Assembly (NCBI GenBank): GCA_024803745.1
Contig: JANJXV010000013.1
Coordinates: 2,170,001 to 2,234,000 of the forward strand
Direction: 5' to 3'
Length of the DNA stretch: 64,000 bases
Origin: Megascapheus bottae
Taxonomy: Eukaryota > Chordata > Mammalia > Rodentia > Geomyidae
In this document: positions 34,701 to 46,197 of the stretch, in pieces
How positions within the stretch are numbered: the stretch's first letter is position 1
Layout: every line of letters begins with the position of its first letter
Notes under the pieces: model-generated
Seen by the model: only the letters and a program-made list of their open reading frames with translations
Databases searched by the model: none
Told to the model about the DNA's origin: nothing
Made by a program: the position numbers and the translations under genes

Positions 34701-35484
34701 ATATTAGTGCAATTGTCCCTGAAGAGCAGAAAAAAGAAATATAGTAATCAATTAAATTTCTTTTTGTAATTATCATGAAGTAATGAATTATCAATTCAGC
34801 AAATCATTCAATAAGTGCAAAACCTCATGATTAATTTTACTCTTAGCTTCTTTCTAATTTGTATTATAAATTATTTCAATCATACATAAAAATAGAGCAC
34901 AACTATCTACCAGTGTACATTCTTACAGTAGGTATGTTTTTGAAGATTGGAATGGAAGTTTTTTGATACCTCTACAATATCTCTCTGAAGAATTAACTAT
35001 GCCTGCTTTTAGACCTTGGCCTTACCTTTAAAACACTGTGGTGCCATTTCAATGCTTTTGAAATACACAGAAACAGGATCCTGTTCAACACATAGCTTTA
35101 CATTTGTTTTTTTTTCCGCTGCATTCTGTGGGAGATTTAATTGACATTGATTCATAGTTCTAGTTTAATTTATCTGCTGTGGATATGACATCTATTACAT
35201 GGATGTCATCCTGTTGGTAACATTTGGATTTTTTTCTACTTTTCCACTATTACCTTCAAAACAGCAAGAAACACTTATATGCATTGTCTAGAGAATTTGG
35301 ATGGAGTTAAACAGCACGTAGCTTGAATATATTGCACTTCATTACATGTGACCAGGTACCTTAGCCATTTCATAGGGATTATACCAAATGATTCTCAGTC
35401 TCCCAGGAAGTGAATGAGTGCTGGGTGCTGCAATCCACACAAAACTTCATGCTATTTTTTGTTTATTTTTATTCATGTATTCAT

Positions 35485-35487
<3 letters not shown>
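34701..35487. other. Unassigned sequence, 0.8 kb
   Basis: No gene or repeat family recognised. Confidence 0.4.

Positions 35488-35530
<43 letters not shown>
35488..35530. repeat. (GT)n microsatellite
   Basis: About 21 uninterrupted GT units. Confidence 0.95.
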
Positions 35531-35531
<1 letters not shown>

Positions 35532-35592
35532 GCTATGGGTCAAATCCAAGGCAACAATAGGCAAGCCCTCAACCACTGAGCTACATACACCT
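35531..35592 (-). mobile_element. Monomeric ID-type SINE fragment
   Basis: The reverse complement reads gtatgtagctcagtggttga then gggcttgcctattgttgcct: a classic tRNA-like ID start with an A-box and no dimer. It joins the (GT)n tract at its 3' side. Confidence 0.7.
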
Positions 35593-36200
35593 CTGAAAAG
35601 CACGCCATACTTTTAAGTAGGGAAGATCAACCTTGGTCTCAAGGCAATGTTTTCTACTGAGGATGCTGTGTTTTTATTTAGGCCCAAGGTAAAAATATTC
35701 ATACTGCAGAAAACTGTCTCTATCTTTATTCATGCCATTCTTCCTACATTTCTCTACTCATATCATAAACAATACTAAAAATTTTATCAATCACAAAAGT
35801 AAAAGGACAGCAGGAAATTACAAACAGAAGTTAGCCAAGAAGATAACCTGCTAAAATTATTTAAGTTCTATCCAAAGTGTTCATATGATATGCGGAGGTC
35901 AAGAGATATAATTGATGGTTATATTTTCCATCTTTTGGAAAACAGTGACTCAGGACTGTCTCAAGTTGGAAACCTCAGCAAGACCCTATGTTTTGTGACA
36001 GAACAGGACAGCAACACTGTCTAAATCCCAAATGATGTTGAAATGTGTTCACTTCAATAAGTCAGTGTTGCCGCCTTTTTGCCTCCTTTACTAATTTGCC
36101 GACTCACTTGCCTAGAGAAAATATCAAGAGCATCCCAGGAGTGAATTCCAATTAAACAACCCACCCGAAATTGAGAAAATTCTATTGTTTACCATCACAA
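35593..36200. other. Unassigned sequence, 0.6 kb
   Basis: No gene or repeat family recognised. Confidence 0.4.
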
Positions 36201-36560
36201 ATATTCTTTCATGCACACACACATTCACATATGCATCTATATATATTCACATACAATTATATAGTATGTATACTTTTACACTACTATGTATATACTATGT
36301 ATATTATGCATGCTATACTAATATACTACTATGCATACTGAAATACTACTATTATATACAGTAGTATACTATTATGTAGTATGTGAATATGTATAGTATA
36401 TATATACTATATCTAGTGTAGTATATAATGTATATAGTATACATGCATAGTATAGTGTTTATAATATATAATGTATATAGTATATACATATACATATGTA
36501 TAGTATAGTGCATATAGTCTATAATATATAGTATATAATGTATATTATATTATTTCTTAA
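36200..36560. repeat. AT-rich, partly palindromic low-complexity tract
   Basis: A mosaic of short words (gtatata, tagtat, actatg) in imperfect direct and inverted repeats. It could extrude hairpins. Confidence 0.85.
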
Positions 36561-36772
36561 TATCTAATGGCTATATGTGGCAGTTACTACAACTTATGTG
36601 CAAATCACAGCAAAATAACAATTCACAAGTTGAGATGGAATGCTGGTGCATAATGCATTGAAAATCTTAGCATTTTATTTCTTCACCCAATGTTGCTGAC
36701 TGCCGCAATGACGCATCACTTTGGAGGCCAACTCGGAATGATTACAGACTCAAATATCTGCAAGCAGAGATT

Positions 36773-36778
36773 TTTATT
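36773..36778 (-). terminator. Polyadenylation signal of the LTR
   Basis: Minus-strand AATAAA in the context gaaataaaaatc. Confidence 0.55.
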
Positions 36779-36835
36779 TCTCTCTCCTTTCTTCTCTCTC
36801 TCTCTCTGCCTTTCCTCTTCTCCGGAAATCCTACA

Positions 36836-36847
36836 CTATTTATATCC
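36836..36847 (-). promoter_or_regulatory. TATA-like box of the LTR
   Basis: Minus-strand ggatataaatag, about 60 bases upstream of the polyadenylation signal and just downstream of an ATTGG motif. Confidence 0.55.
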
Positions 36848-37399
36848 TTAAGCAGCCAATCACAATAAAGGTCATCTGCACACGCAGCAAGGAAACATGG
36901 AAAAAATTCTAGTGATCATGCTCTATCCACGAGCATGGAAGAAACAAATCAACCAATGCAAAGAAACTTCCTGTTCAGCAAGTACTGACTCATTGGCGAG
37001 CTGCCAGGTGCCATCTTATAATCTTACTTCCCCAGGAGGCTAAAAGCAATGTCTCCAACAATGCAAGGTTGAGAAATTACACCTCTTCAACATATAACCT
37101 AAACTTGCAACATTCTAAATATGTCAGGTAGCTTTTCTTTTAGAAATCTTTCACTTGGCTTTCTAGAAGATAATTGACTGAGAACCAAAACTTAGAAGAA
37201 TAAACAAATAGGAAGACAAAATTACACACCACATATTGCATGCCCATGAATTAGAAACCAAGATTTGAATAACCTGGAACTGTGCACAGGTAACAATTCT
37301 AATTGTTTCTTTGTTTCTTTATAGGAGTTTTTGGATAGATGTTCCCCTAATTTCTTTAGAACTCTATAATTCAGAATTACTTTTTAAAGTCATTTACTG

Positions 37400-38060
37400 T
37401 ATTGCTCTTATAGAGATGATGGACACAGGGGATACAATTACAAGAGTCAAGTAATGAGTGCATTTCCTTCACGATGTCTTCTGTTTCCTCCCTTCCTACC
37501 AGTCCCTCCCTCCTGTCTCCTCCCATGAAATGTAGAATTCACTTTCATCAGTGTCCAGTGAACCCCATTGTTGTGCTTTTTACCCTTTTCCTCTCTAGTT
37601 CTGTGCTCTCCCCGACCCTTCAGAAGCTATGCACATGAATACACCATATATAAGTTAAAGAAACAGCATCAAAAACTGAAAACCAAACATCTTTTGTTTG
37701 CATAGCTTGGAGTTTTTAGTTCAGTATGCATATTATTTATGCAGAGGCACTTAGTCATTGTGTTTTCGTTTCTCTCCTAAGAGTATCCTCTTTTGGTTTC
37801 ACTGTCTGTGATTATCTAGAATCTTGTATAAATTGTCCTATCCCAGTGCATTTTAGGTCTAACTTTGGTATATCAAAAAGAAGATGTGTTGTTTGTCTCT
37901 CTGAGCTTGGCTCACTGTATGTAATATGAATTGTTCTAGTTCCATCCATTTCCCTGCAACTAACATTACGTTATTCTTTCTAATGTGTAAAATCCGTTGT
38001 GTATAGGTACATCTTCTGGATCCACTCATCTAACGTGGTGTTGAACAAGTCATCATTTTC
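37400..38060 (-). mobile_element. Old LINE-1 3' end fragment
   Basis: Reverse L1: a 3' UTR pyrimidine-rich segment (tcccttcctaccagtccctc), then ctctgagcttggctcactgt, then gttctagttccatccatttc and aggtacatcttctggatcca. The ORF2 end is strongly decayed. This belongs to an older L1 subfamily. Confidence 0.72.
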
Positions 38061-38065
38061 ATTTC

Positions 38066-38260
38066 CTCTTTCTCCCCCTCATTGGCCTCCTCCTTTCCTC
38101 TGCCTACTTCTACTCTTTGTACTCCTCCTATTTCTCCCCCTACTCATTCTCCTCCTCATCCTACATTTTTCTTCTTCCTTTTCTTCCTTCAGCTCCTCTT
38201 ACTCTTCCTTCTTCTTCCCTTTCATTTTCTCTTCTTCTTACTTATTATTTCCTCAATATG
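38066..38260. repeat. Pyrimidine-rich (CTCCTT-like) tract
   Basis: Mostly C and T on the plus strand. It produces two Pro/Ser/Phe-rich frames that are not genes. The following 38261-38950 is unassigned AT-rich sequence. Confidence 0.85.
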
Positions 38261-38954
38261 TAATAATATTTTCTTGCAGTATTGGTGATAATGGTAAATG
38301 CAATGATCATACAAATATATATTTGAAATGCTAAATCGTTATGCAATCTTGTTTTTAATATTTGCATAGCCTTGTTGACAGAACTTGTTTCTCTGTTATG
38401 TTGTGATGAAAAGATGAACATTTTCTATAATAAAAGTGAATGCATCCTATAGAACACTTCACCCCGTTTCCTCTCTGGCTAACCAATCTTATTCTCTTTG
38501 CCTGAATGAATACAATCTAATATCTAATGCATAATAAAATCATATCATATTAGTGAGTTTTATTAAATTGTTTTACTCTTGTCACAAAGAGTAACACTGA
38601 AATATTAATTTACTTCACCATATTAACCTTATATATCATCCATAATATCATGCTACACCCCTAAACATAAACTATAAAATGTGTGTTTTTAGAACTCTAG
38701 GGTAGAATATTCTTTCTTCTCTCCCTCCTAAAATTTGCAAAGATCAAGCCAAAAAATGTGACAGAATCATAATTCATCCTAATGTGTTAAAACTTTGAAA
38801 TAATTTCCATAACTAGAGATAAGAAAGATCAATAGTAATGACTGTATACATAATTAAAGAAAATTCCATTATACCAAAAAAGGAGAGATATTTTGATTAG
38901 CTTATTTAAATATGCTAATGTTAGCAAATAAGGTATACAGTTCAAGCCTCTTAT

Positions 38955-39488
38955 TTTTTAATTTTATTTTTTATTGTGGGAGTAATGTATAGAGGGCTTA
39001 CATTCACAAGATAGCAAGTGTATTACTTCTCACACATTGATGCCCCTTCTCATGTTTTTGCCCTCATTTCCCTCCCCCAATCCCAATCATCTTGTTTTCC
39101 CCTCTTCCCTTTCCTATTTCAAATAAACAAATAAACATATATACAATATACCAGGTAACAAAGTCAGATATATGAGATTAATCAAAGGGCAACAGAAGAG
39201 AAGAGAAATAACATAGTACATTAAGAACAACAATCACACAAGATAAAGCTCTTGTTTCCATATCTTAGAGACCCTTTCATTTAGTCTCATCCTATATGAC
39301 CTTATGTACCCAGGTTTTGGGCTATTCTAATCTTCTGCTAAGAGAGTCCTCGATGTGTGGTAATTATTACGAATGAGGGAAACCATGGAGCCTATGTTCC
39401 TTTGGGTCTGGCTTACTTCACTTAATCTGATTTTTTCCAATCTTTCTATTTCCTTACAAATGGGGCGATATCATTCTTTCTGATAAGG
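38955..39488 (-). mobile_element. 5'-truncated LINE-1, intermediate age
   Basis: Reverse copy of the same architecture as the younger L1s but more diverged: ttattttttattgtgggagt, C-rich polypyrimidine part, then ggtctggcttacttcactta near the ORF2 end. A degraded TSD may be aagcctcttatttt (38944) against aaggcttctatttc (39484). Confidence 0.88.
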
Positions 39489-39836
39489 CTTCTATTTCCT
39501 GAGACATTCATTCACCTCCATCTCTGGGTTAAAAAAAAAAGCTTTTGCTTTGATATTTATTTTCCTTTCAACCTCAGCACTCTGTGGGGTTTTTCTCAGA
39601 CTCCTAAGTGATTTTCCTTACCAGGAAATACTTACTCTCAGGGGAAATAAATTACACATTAACATTGGCTGCTGTCTTCCAGAAGGAAGATTATGCAAAT
39701 GTTCATCTGTTCTTTTGAAGCCTTGTACATCCTGTGGGACCATCACCACCTTGGTAGAATTCATATTTCCATACACATTTTATATTCAGTGTGCCTATGA
39801 TTATGTGAAGCTCAGCAAGAGGACAGTTATCAGAAT
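39489..39836. other. Unassigned sequence
   Basis: No gene or repeat family recognised in about 350 bp. Confidence 0.4.
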
Positions 39837-40018
39837 GCCAGTTCTGGGGCTTGAACTCAGGGCCTGAGCACTGCCCTTGGACTTTCCTCAAGGCTAGCAC
39901 TCTACCACTTGAGCCACAGCACCACTTTCACCTTTTTTCTATGCATGAGGTACCAAGGAATCGAACCTGGGTCCTCCTGAATGCTAAGCAAATACTCTAC
40001 CATAGGCCAAACCCCCAC
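39837..40018 (-). mobile_element. Dimeric ID-like (IDL) SINE, tail lost
   Basis: Reverse copy: ttctggggcttgaactcagg, the right unit, then gtaccaaggaatcgaacctg and aggccaaacccccacc. It has no T-run, so the A-tail is gone or the copy is 3'-shortened. Confidence 0.88.
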
Positions 40019-41620
40019 CCTAATGCTGCTTTTAACTGCATTTCTGGAAATGGGCAAGTGGTTCCCTTGGGACATTTTGAAAGTGTCAGAGTTAACTTGC
40101 AGACCCTCCCACCCCACTGTAAATTTGAGGCAGTGCTTTTTAATCACAGAAAGAGAAACTTCAGGATCTGGGAACAGCTCTTACCCCTTTCCCTGTCCAT
40201 ACTGGAACAATACTTCGATGTCACAAAAGATTCCAGCAATGAAAAGTGCTTGACACATCTTTTCGACACTTTTGTGTCAAGTCTTCTAGTTAAAAGTATT
40301 GGTTCTCTTCTTCAGGGAGAATTTTTCAGCTGGGTACTTATAGAAAAAGTTTTGTTAGGAGAAACTCATCCCTATCATCCCCTGGCATTCCTCACTAAGA
40401 GTGAATAAGAATAATGCCTTGTTCAGAGCAAGAACTTGATGCTATTTATTTAATTACTTAATGAAATCTGCCCAAATGACAATCTGAGAAAGCTTTTTGA
40501 GTTAGAGGGTAGACAGCTTATACACTGGCACTGGTATTTGTGTGCAAAACAAAACAAAAAAGGAAAGAGAAAAGACTTTAAAAATGTAAAACAAAATCTC
40601 ATTTCACCATTTGCCCAAGGCTATAGCTGGTTCAGGAAGAAATAATGGCTTTCAGCGAGGATTCTCAGAATACACAATGCCATCTACCACACCCCGCCAG
40701 GATCATTCCCCCTGGTATCTTCATGGTCATATAGGTCAGTTGGCAGTCCTTTGCACTGCTTCATTGTCCTTAAAGTTTGAAATTGCTCCTGTGAGAGTGC
40801 ATATATCCGATGTAACTCCTTCCTCTTCCTTCTATCCCAAACCCACAGCCTGGAGAGTAGCTGACACCCTCTCACAAATATGCACTGAATAAACTATCAC
40901 AGGTCATATCTTCTATACCTAGGAGAGAAATACTTGAAAAGATGAAAACAAGCAGCAATTTGAGCAATTTTTCCTTTTCTCAAAAGATTACACTTTTTTT
41001 TTCTTTTCAGTTTGCTTTTTCATAAAAGGGTTGTGGCCCGGGAGGATGTGAAAGGGAGTGGTGTGTCGTTCTGTTTAATAGAAGCATTGAGCAGGAGGGT
41101 TTGGTGAACTGAGGCTTTATGGCCAGCTCCTTTTAGGTGAATATCCTGTCACAATGTTTCTTAGCATCTCCTTGCTGCAAGCTAAGTCCTTCAAGAATAC
41201 AGATTGCTTTTGAGAATGGGAAGAGGGGAAATCAACCACTTTCTCCATAATACTATTTATGGGACTCTGTTTCCTCTAAAAATACAGTAAGGATTTAAAT
41301 TTTTACATCTATAAGCTTTTATAGTTCTCAGAGTATTTTGACATCATGGTTCCAATTTTTTGTAAGCTTTCTGCTTCATGGATACACAGGGGTATGTTTC
41401 AGATTCCAAGTAGCAGTGTGCAGCTTTTATCTAAAAGGACAGGACACAGAATGACTTGGGGACACAGCTTCTCATGATGATGCTAAAGGACACTTCTGGG
41501 ATCTCTAATACCTGCAAGATTCTTCTGAGCAGTTATGTGTAGTGATACCCTTAATTATAGCTATTGATAAAGTGTCTGCTAATAACCATGCCTTAAGAAA
41601 GTGTAAAAGTATGTAAATAC

Positions 41621-41621
<1 letters not shown>
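40019..41621. other. Unassigned sequence, 1.6 kb, repeat-poor
   Basis: No SINE or L1 seen. A 185-codon plus-strand frame (39851-40408) spans the antisense SINE and the first 390 bases here. I see no domain and do not call it coding. Confidence 0.4.

Positions 41622-41655
<34 letters not shown>
41622..41655. repeat. (CA)n microsatellite
   Basis: About 17 uninterrupted CA units. Confidence 0.95.
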
Positions 41656-41659
<4 letters not shown>

Positions 41660-43389
41660 AGGAGCTTTGCAGATTGAAATGCTTCCTTCCAATTAAGCCT
41701 TACATTAAAGTTCATTCAAACAATAATTTTCCCTGTGGACATCTTGCATGGTGATCTTTCTTCTTGTCCATCCAACAGCCAGGGACTCAGCTTTAGGCAG
41801 ATGTCCAGGTCTATGGTGAATGCATTTGGACAACAGTGAATCTTCACCTGTTTTCCCCACAACCCCACCCCTATGCCATAAGAAAACCCTTCACCTTGCT
41901 TGACAGTCTTCTGAGAAATTTCCTCCATGCACAATCATGACTCTATGACCTATAGTAAAGGGGCAACTTGGCCAGAAGATACTGGGAGAAGCAGGTGGAA
42001 TTATTTCACCCTTCCACTTCTTGAATTTGACTGCAGAAGGACATTACACAAAAGCAGACGTGATTTTGCTGCTATCCCCCAAGAATTCATAGGGTTCTTA
42101 TAAAATGCATCCCTGATAGGTAAAAGCTCTAGCTGAAGGATCTGAGAACTTTGAGAAGTCTGACCTCCTCCCAGGCTCCCTCTCTCTTGCTCTCATGGGG
42201 CCTGACAGATATTGATGGAGCAGAAACATGGGTGACTCGTGGAACTCCCCTTCCCTCAACTTCTCAGCATTGTTTGCTGAAGGCTGGGAGATTGTCATTG
42301 ATCATCCTCACCTTTTCTCTTCTGGACAGGCTTCCTGAATGTTTTTCTATCTGTCAATGCTAATGGATCCTTTGCCTATTACAGATCTCTGCTACTTTCT
42401 GCCCTCCTTCCAACATAACCCTGAGTCTAATAACGGCAATGAAAAGGAATACATGCCTCAAAGCCTTTCATGTGTTGTTGTTACAAAGCACATCTTGGCT
42501 TTAGAATACAGATAATACAGATAAAATACACAACTACATTTTTCTGTTATAATTAAAGGGGCCATAGTTACTACTCTAATTAGAAGTGTGATTACCAGTA
42601 AGACCGTATATAGGGTGCTCAGTTCTTGTCCAGGGAAATAGTAAGCACTCAATACCAGGGCATAACTTGCAATATAAATAAGTATACACATAAGTTGGTA
42701 AAAAAGGAAGTGAATGAACAAGGATAACAAAAATGAATAAGATTTGAGGCTTGCTGCCATTATTTTCCTTTCCTGTGAAAATAATAATTAGTATGAAAAA
42801 CAATAATTATACTTTATGCCTCTGGTCACAAGGGAACTCAAATCTCACTGACCGTTCCATTACTAACCCATGGTATAGGAATGGTGAGTGAATAAGAAAA
42901 TAAGCTGTACAGCCAGGACACATGGGACCAACTTGCAGTAGTGCAATTTAAGACCAGCTTAGCCACATGCAAGTTTCTTATCTTGCTATACTTAGTTTCC
43001 CCAACAGCTAATTAGAGAAAATCAGAGACAAGGAATGAGCAGGGTGAATGATGGAAGGCAGAAAAGAGCTTAGCTCATGGCCTAGAGTATGACCAGACAC
43101 TCCCTAAATCTGCTGCTGATAGAAATATCCATTGTTGTTGCTAACCACATTAAGCATCAGACCTATTTCTACTCATGTCTCTTCAGAACTAGGAAACTGA
43201 ACAGCCTTCCTACCCACCTCACCCAAGAATTGACCAATTTGGATCAGGAAGGTTTGCTCAACTATTATCCTTCAGAAAAACACACCAGAGGCCAGATGTT
43301 TACCAAGTACCACTCCAGAGAGCATCTCTTCCTTCTACGTCTTTCCCTCCTTCTCATATCCAGGACTGCTGAAGTACCAACATGCCCTG
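41656..43389. other. Unassigned sequence, 1.7 kb, repeat-poor
   Basis: No young repeat. A weak MIR-tail-like block (aatagtaagcactcaatacc) lies near 42639. Frames up to about 130 codons appear on both strands but without recognisable domains. Confidence 0.4.
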
Positions 43390-44210
43390 GGACCAAACCA
43401 AATATAACCCTACAAAGAAAGAAACTGATGATGAAACTAGAAGATAGAAATACCCCATGTTCATGGCTCCACAGAATTCTATGAAAATGAACAAGGTGCC
43501 AAAACAAATCTGTATATTCAATGCCCAATAAAATTACAACTTCTTTCTTCACAGATACAGAAAAACCACTCCTAAAACTCATCCCAACCAAAAAGAAGTG
43601 ATAGAAGTATTACAATATCAGAATTCAAAGCCATAAAAACAACAGCATGGCATTGATTAAAAAAAATATACAAACTCATACAATAGAGTTAATATCTAAC
43701 AAAATCTGCTGTAAAAGGCTACTTCCAATTTTATTTTTGACAAAGGTGCCAAACTCATATACAGAAGAAACTACCGCCTCTTCAACAATTAGTTCTAGAA
43801 AAACTAGATGTTCATATACAGAAGAATGAAAATAGAGCCCTCTCTCTTGCACTGTTCAAAGCTCAACTCAAAATGAATAAAAGATCATCTCACTCCACAC
43901 AGAATGGCCATCGTTAAGAGTATGAGCAACAACAAATACTGTGAAGGACCTAGGAGAAAAAAGATCCCCTATATTCTGTTGGGGAGAATGTAAATTAGTG
44001 CAATCACTATTGAAAGTAGTACAAAGTTTCCTTAAAAAAATTGAAACTAAGACTACCATGACACTGCTATACCACTGTTGAATGCTCACCCAAAGGAATG
44101 TACATCAGAATACAATAGTGATACATGAACATCTTTGCTCATTGAAGCACATAATGGTCAAATTATAGAATTAATGGATGTGATGATCAATTAAAGAATG
44201 GCTATAAGAC
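43390..44210 (+). mobile_element. Old LINE-1 fragment (ORF2 C-terminal part)
   Basis: Conceptual translation follows L1 ORF2 in broken frames: a block resembling the 'Lys-Leu-Glu-Asp-Arg' region near 43435, a TKVPNSYTEETTASST block at about 43741-43791, and a HTEWPSLRV-like block near 43895 equivalent to the RMAIIKK region. Many stops and frameshifts. It is much older than the L1 that follows. Confidence 0.7.
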
Positions 44211-44220
44211 GATGTGACAG

Positions 44221-44411
44221 GCCAGGAGTTTGGCCTAGTGGTAGAGTGCTTACCTAGCATGCACGAAGACCCAGGTTCAATTCCTCAGTACCACATACAT
44301 AGAAAAAGTTAGAAGTGGTGCTGTGGCTCAAGTGGTAGACCTCTAGCCTTGAGAAAGCCCAAGGACAGTGCTCACACCCTGAGTTCAAGGGCCAGGACTG
44401 GATAAAAAAAA
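44221..44411 (+). mobile_element. Dimeric ID-like (IDL) SINE at the L1 boundary
   Basis: Full-length copy. TSD gatgtga(c/g)ag lies at 44211-44220 and 44412-44421, with one mismatch. The younger L1 begins directly after the second TSD copy. Confidence 0.9.
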
Positions 44412-44421
44412 GATGTGAGAG

Positions 44422-46197
44422 ATTTGGCGGAAGATGCCAGTGTGAGATGTACTGAGCTCCCGCCAAGATTCAAGTTCTAGCAGCATAGGGGACAGTTCTT
44501 TACCAGAAATTATCCTAAGTAAGCTTTAGCACCACAGAGATCTCAGTCAGAGAGGAAAAAATGCAGAATACCTGCCTGAGAAGAGAGCGTGGAACCCTGC
44601 CAGCGGTGGAGCAGACAGCGCTTCATGGTGCCACAGACCCACCGGCTGCAGACAGAGCCCCACAGAGCCTGCGGGAGCCCAGAGCTGACACCAGGCCATG
44701 CACAGACCTGCCAGCTTCACGGAACCAGAGAATCCAGCACTTTTTGAGTACCTCCGAGGAGAAGTTTCCACTTCTGCTCACAGAATGGCATTGGGAGGGA
44801 GCCCCTCTCCCACAAGCTGAGAGCAGCGCCATCTTCACTGTTGGTAAGGACCCGGCCAATTGGAGCCTGAGAGGTGATACTGGAAACACCATCTTTCTAA
44901 CTGGCAAAGGATTTTCCAGAGATCCCTTAGCCAGAAATCCCGCCCCAGCACTGCTGAAGTCCAGACCCTGCGCTGGCCACAGACCTGGTAAACAAAACCG
45001 GCCCATGGATCTTTCAGTTTTGTTTTACCAATCAAGCAAAATCATCCAAAAAACCTCAAAGCCAAATCACAAGAGAAAAAGACTTTGTAAAGTGCTTGGA
45101 TCCCGAATTTAGTGGAGACACAAGTTTCCTATCTTGCCCCCCGCCAAAAAAAAAAAACCCTGAAGAATACCCCCTTTTTTTTTGTTTGTTTGTTCTTCTA
45201 CACCTTTTCATTTGCATTTTTAGGTGTTCTTAGTTTTCTCTTTGCCATTTTACCTACACCTTTTTTCCTAATGTTATGATTCATTTCCCCCCTTTTTTTC
45301 CTCCTCTTTTCTCGCATCCCTTCTGTCACTGTGGTCACTCCTAGAAACACAGTGATAGCTCTGGGTAGAGTCTGAATAAAAATGATATCCATATTGATAC
45401 AGTCACCTGCTTTTTTAACTCCTGGTTCTCAACCCTAGTATCTCTTGGGTAAGAACTCACAATAGTGAGGAATCTCCCCCCACCTTTTCTTTTTTGTTTG
45501 TTTTTTGGTTTTCGGTTTTTGGGGTTTTTTTTGTTTTGGGTTTTTGGTTTGTGTGTGGGGGTGTGTGTGGGTGTGGGGGGGTGTTTGTGTGTTCTGTTTT
45601 CTTTTATTTTGTGGTTGTTTTGTTTCTTTTTTCTTTTTAAAATCTGCATCATTGAACTCTCCTATATCTACCTCCCTCTTTTCTCTATATATTCTTATTA
45701 TTACTCTGCTTATTTTCATAAAGTTTTATCTAACTTCATCTAAACTTTCTACTTAAATATTCTAACTGTCTATCACCTTAGGTCAGTTATCCTTAGAGGA
45801 TACCTTTTCTTCATTACTATAATAATCTTACACTCCAACAGTATTCTTTTCCTACCTCCCTTGTCATCTTTCATATTATTTTTCTATCTCTGGTCCCCTG
45901 TTCATCCTTCAACTCTTATAATGTATTGATCTACATTTGATGGTTGTTGAGCAATGCTGTGTATCTAGGTGTTCAATTATACTCTAGGTCCAGAGGGACT
46001 TAAATACAATAGTGATTGGATTGAGGGGTAATCTGTGGTTGTATTAGGTTTGTATGTAAGTGCACAAAAAGAAAGAGAGAGTGATATTACCAATTTAAAA
46101 GCGCGAACATCTATTGTCAGCCAACTAAAAAGGTCTAGGTTGGTTATATCTGAGAAATTATAATCTTGTTTAGTATTAATCTTGCTCCCATTTTCAA
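44422..46197 (+). promoter_or_regulatory. LINE-1 5' UTR / internal promoter region
   Basis: About 1.8 kb between the upstream SINE and the ORF1 start. The first 0.7 kb is GC-richer than its surroundings and holds a 183-codon sense frame. It is followed by T-rich and G/T-rich sequence (45170-45620), then unremarkable AT-rich sequence. L1 5' UTRs carry an internal polymerase II promoter. That this one did so is inferred from position only. Confidence 0.7.
44561..45112 (+). other. 183-codon open frame in the L1 5' UTR
   Basis: An uninterrupted frame from ATG to TAG with ordinary, non-repetitive composition: many Arg, Pro and Ala in the first half and a basic end (KRKRLCKVLG) that looks like a nuclear localisation signal. 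No known domain. It ends about 1.1 kb before ORF1. ORF1 and ORF2 of the same copy are broken while this stretch is open, so it is either chance in GC-rich DNA or a relic of an accessory frame. An antisense frame of 127 codons overlaps it (45006-44623). Confidence 0.3.

Larger units (their letters stand above)
36691..37060 (-). mobile_element. Probable solo LTR of an endogenous retrovirus (class II/ERVK-like)
   Basis: Read on the minus strand, it begins TGTTGGAG and ends CAGCAACA, the TG..CA ends of an LTR, and is about 370 bp long. Signals lie in U3-R-U5 order: an inverted CCAAT (tgattggctg near 36851-36860), a TATA-like box (ggatataaatag, 36836-36847) and an AATAAA signal (36773-36778) after a GA-rich stretch. 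Overall layout and ends resemble rodent IAP-type LTRs. The 6-bp flanks acccaa and atgcaa match at four positions, so the TSD is uncertain. No retroviral gene lies beside it, hence solo. Confidence 0.72.

Noticed and set aside
39851..40408. 185-codon plus-strand open frame, among the longest outside L1 reverse transcriptase
   Set aside because: Its first third is antisense IDL SINE, the rest shows no domain, and no start context or exon structure supports it.
43089..43591. 131-codon plus and 108-codon minus frames
   Set aside because: They straddle the edge of an old L1 fragment and show no consistent coding signal.
45435..45756. Frames of 83-103 codons on both strands in the L1 5' UTR
   Set aside because: They come from the T-rich and G/T-rich tract, giving Phe/Cys/Gly or Lys/Pro/Thr runs.
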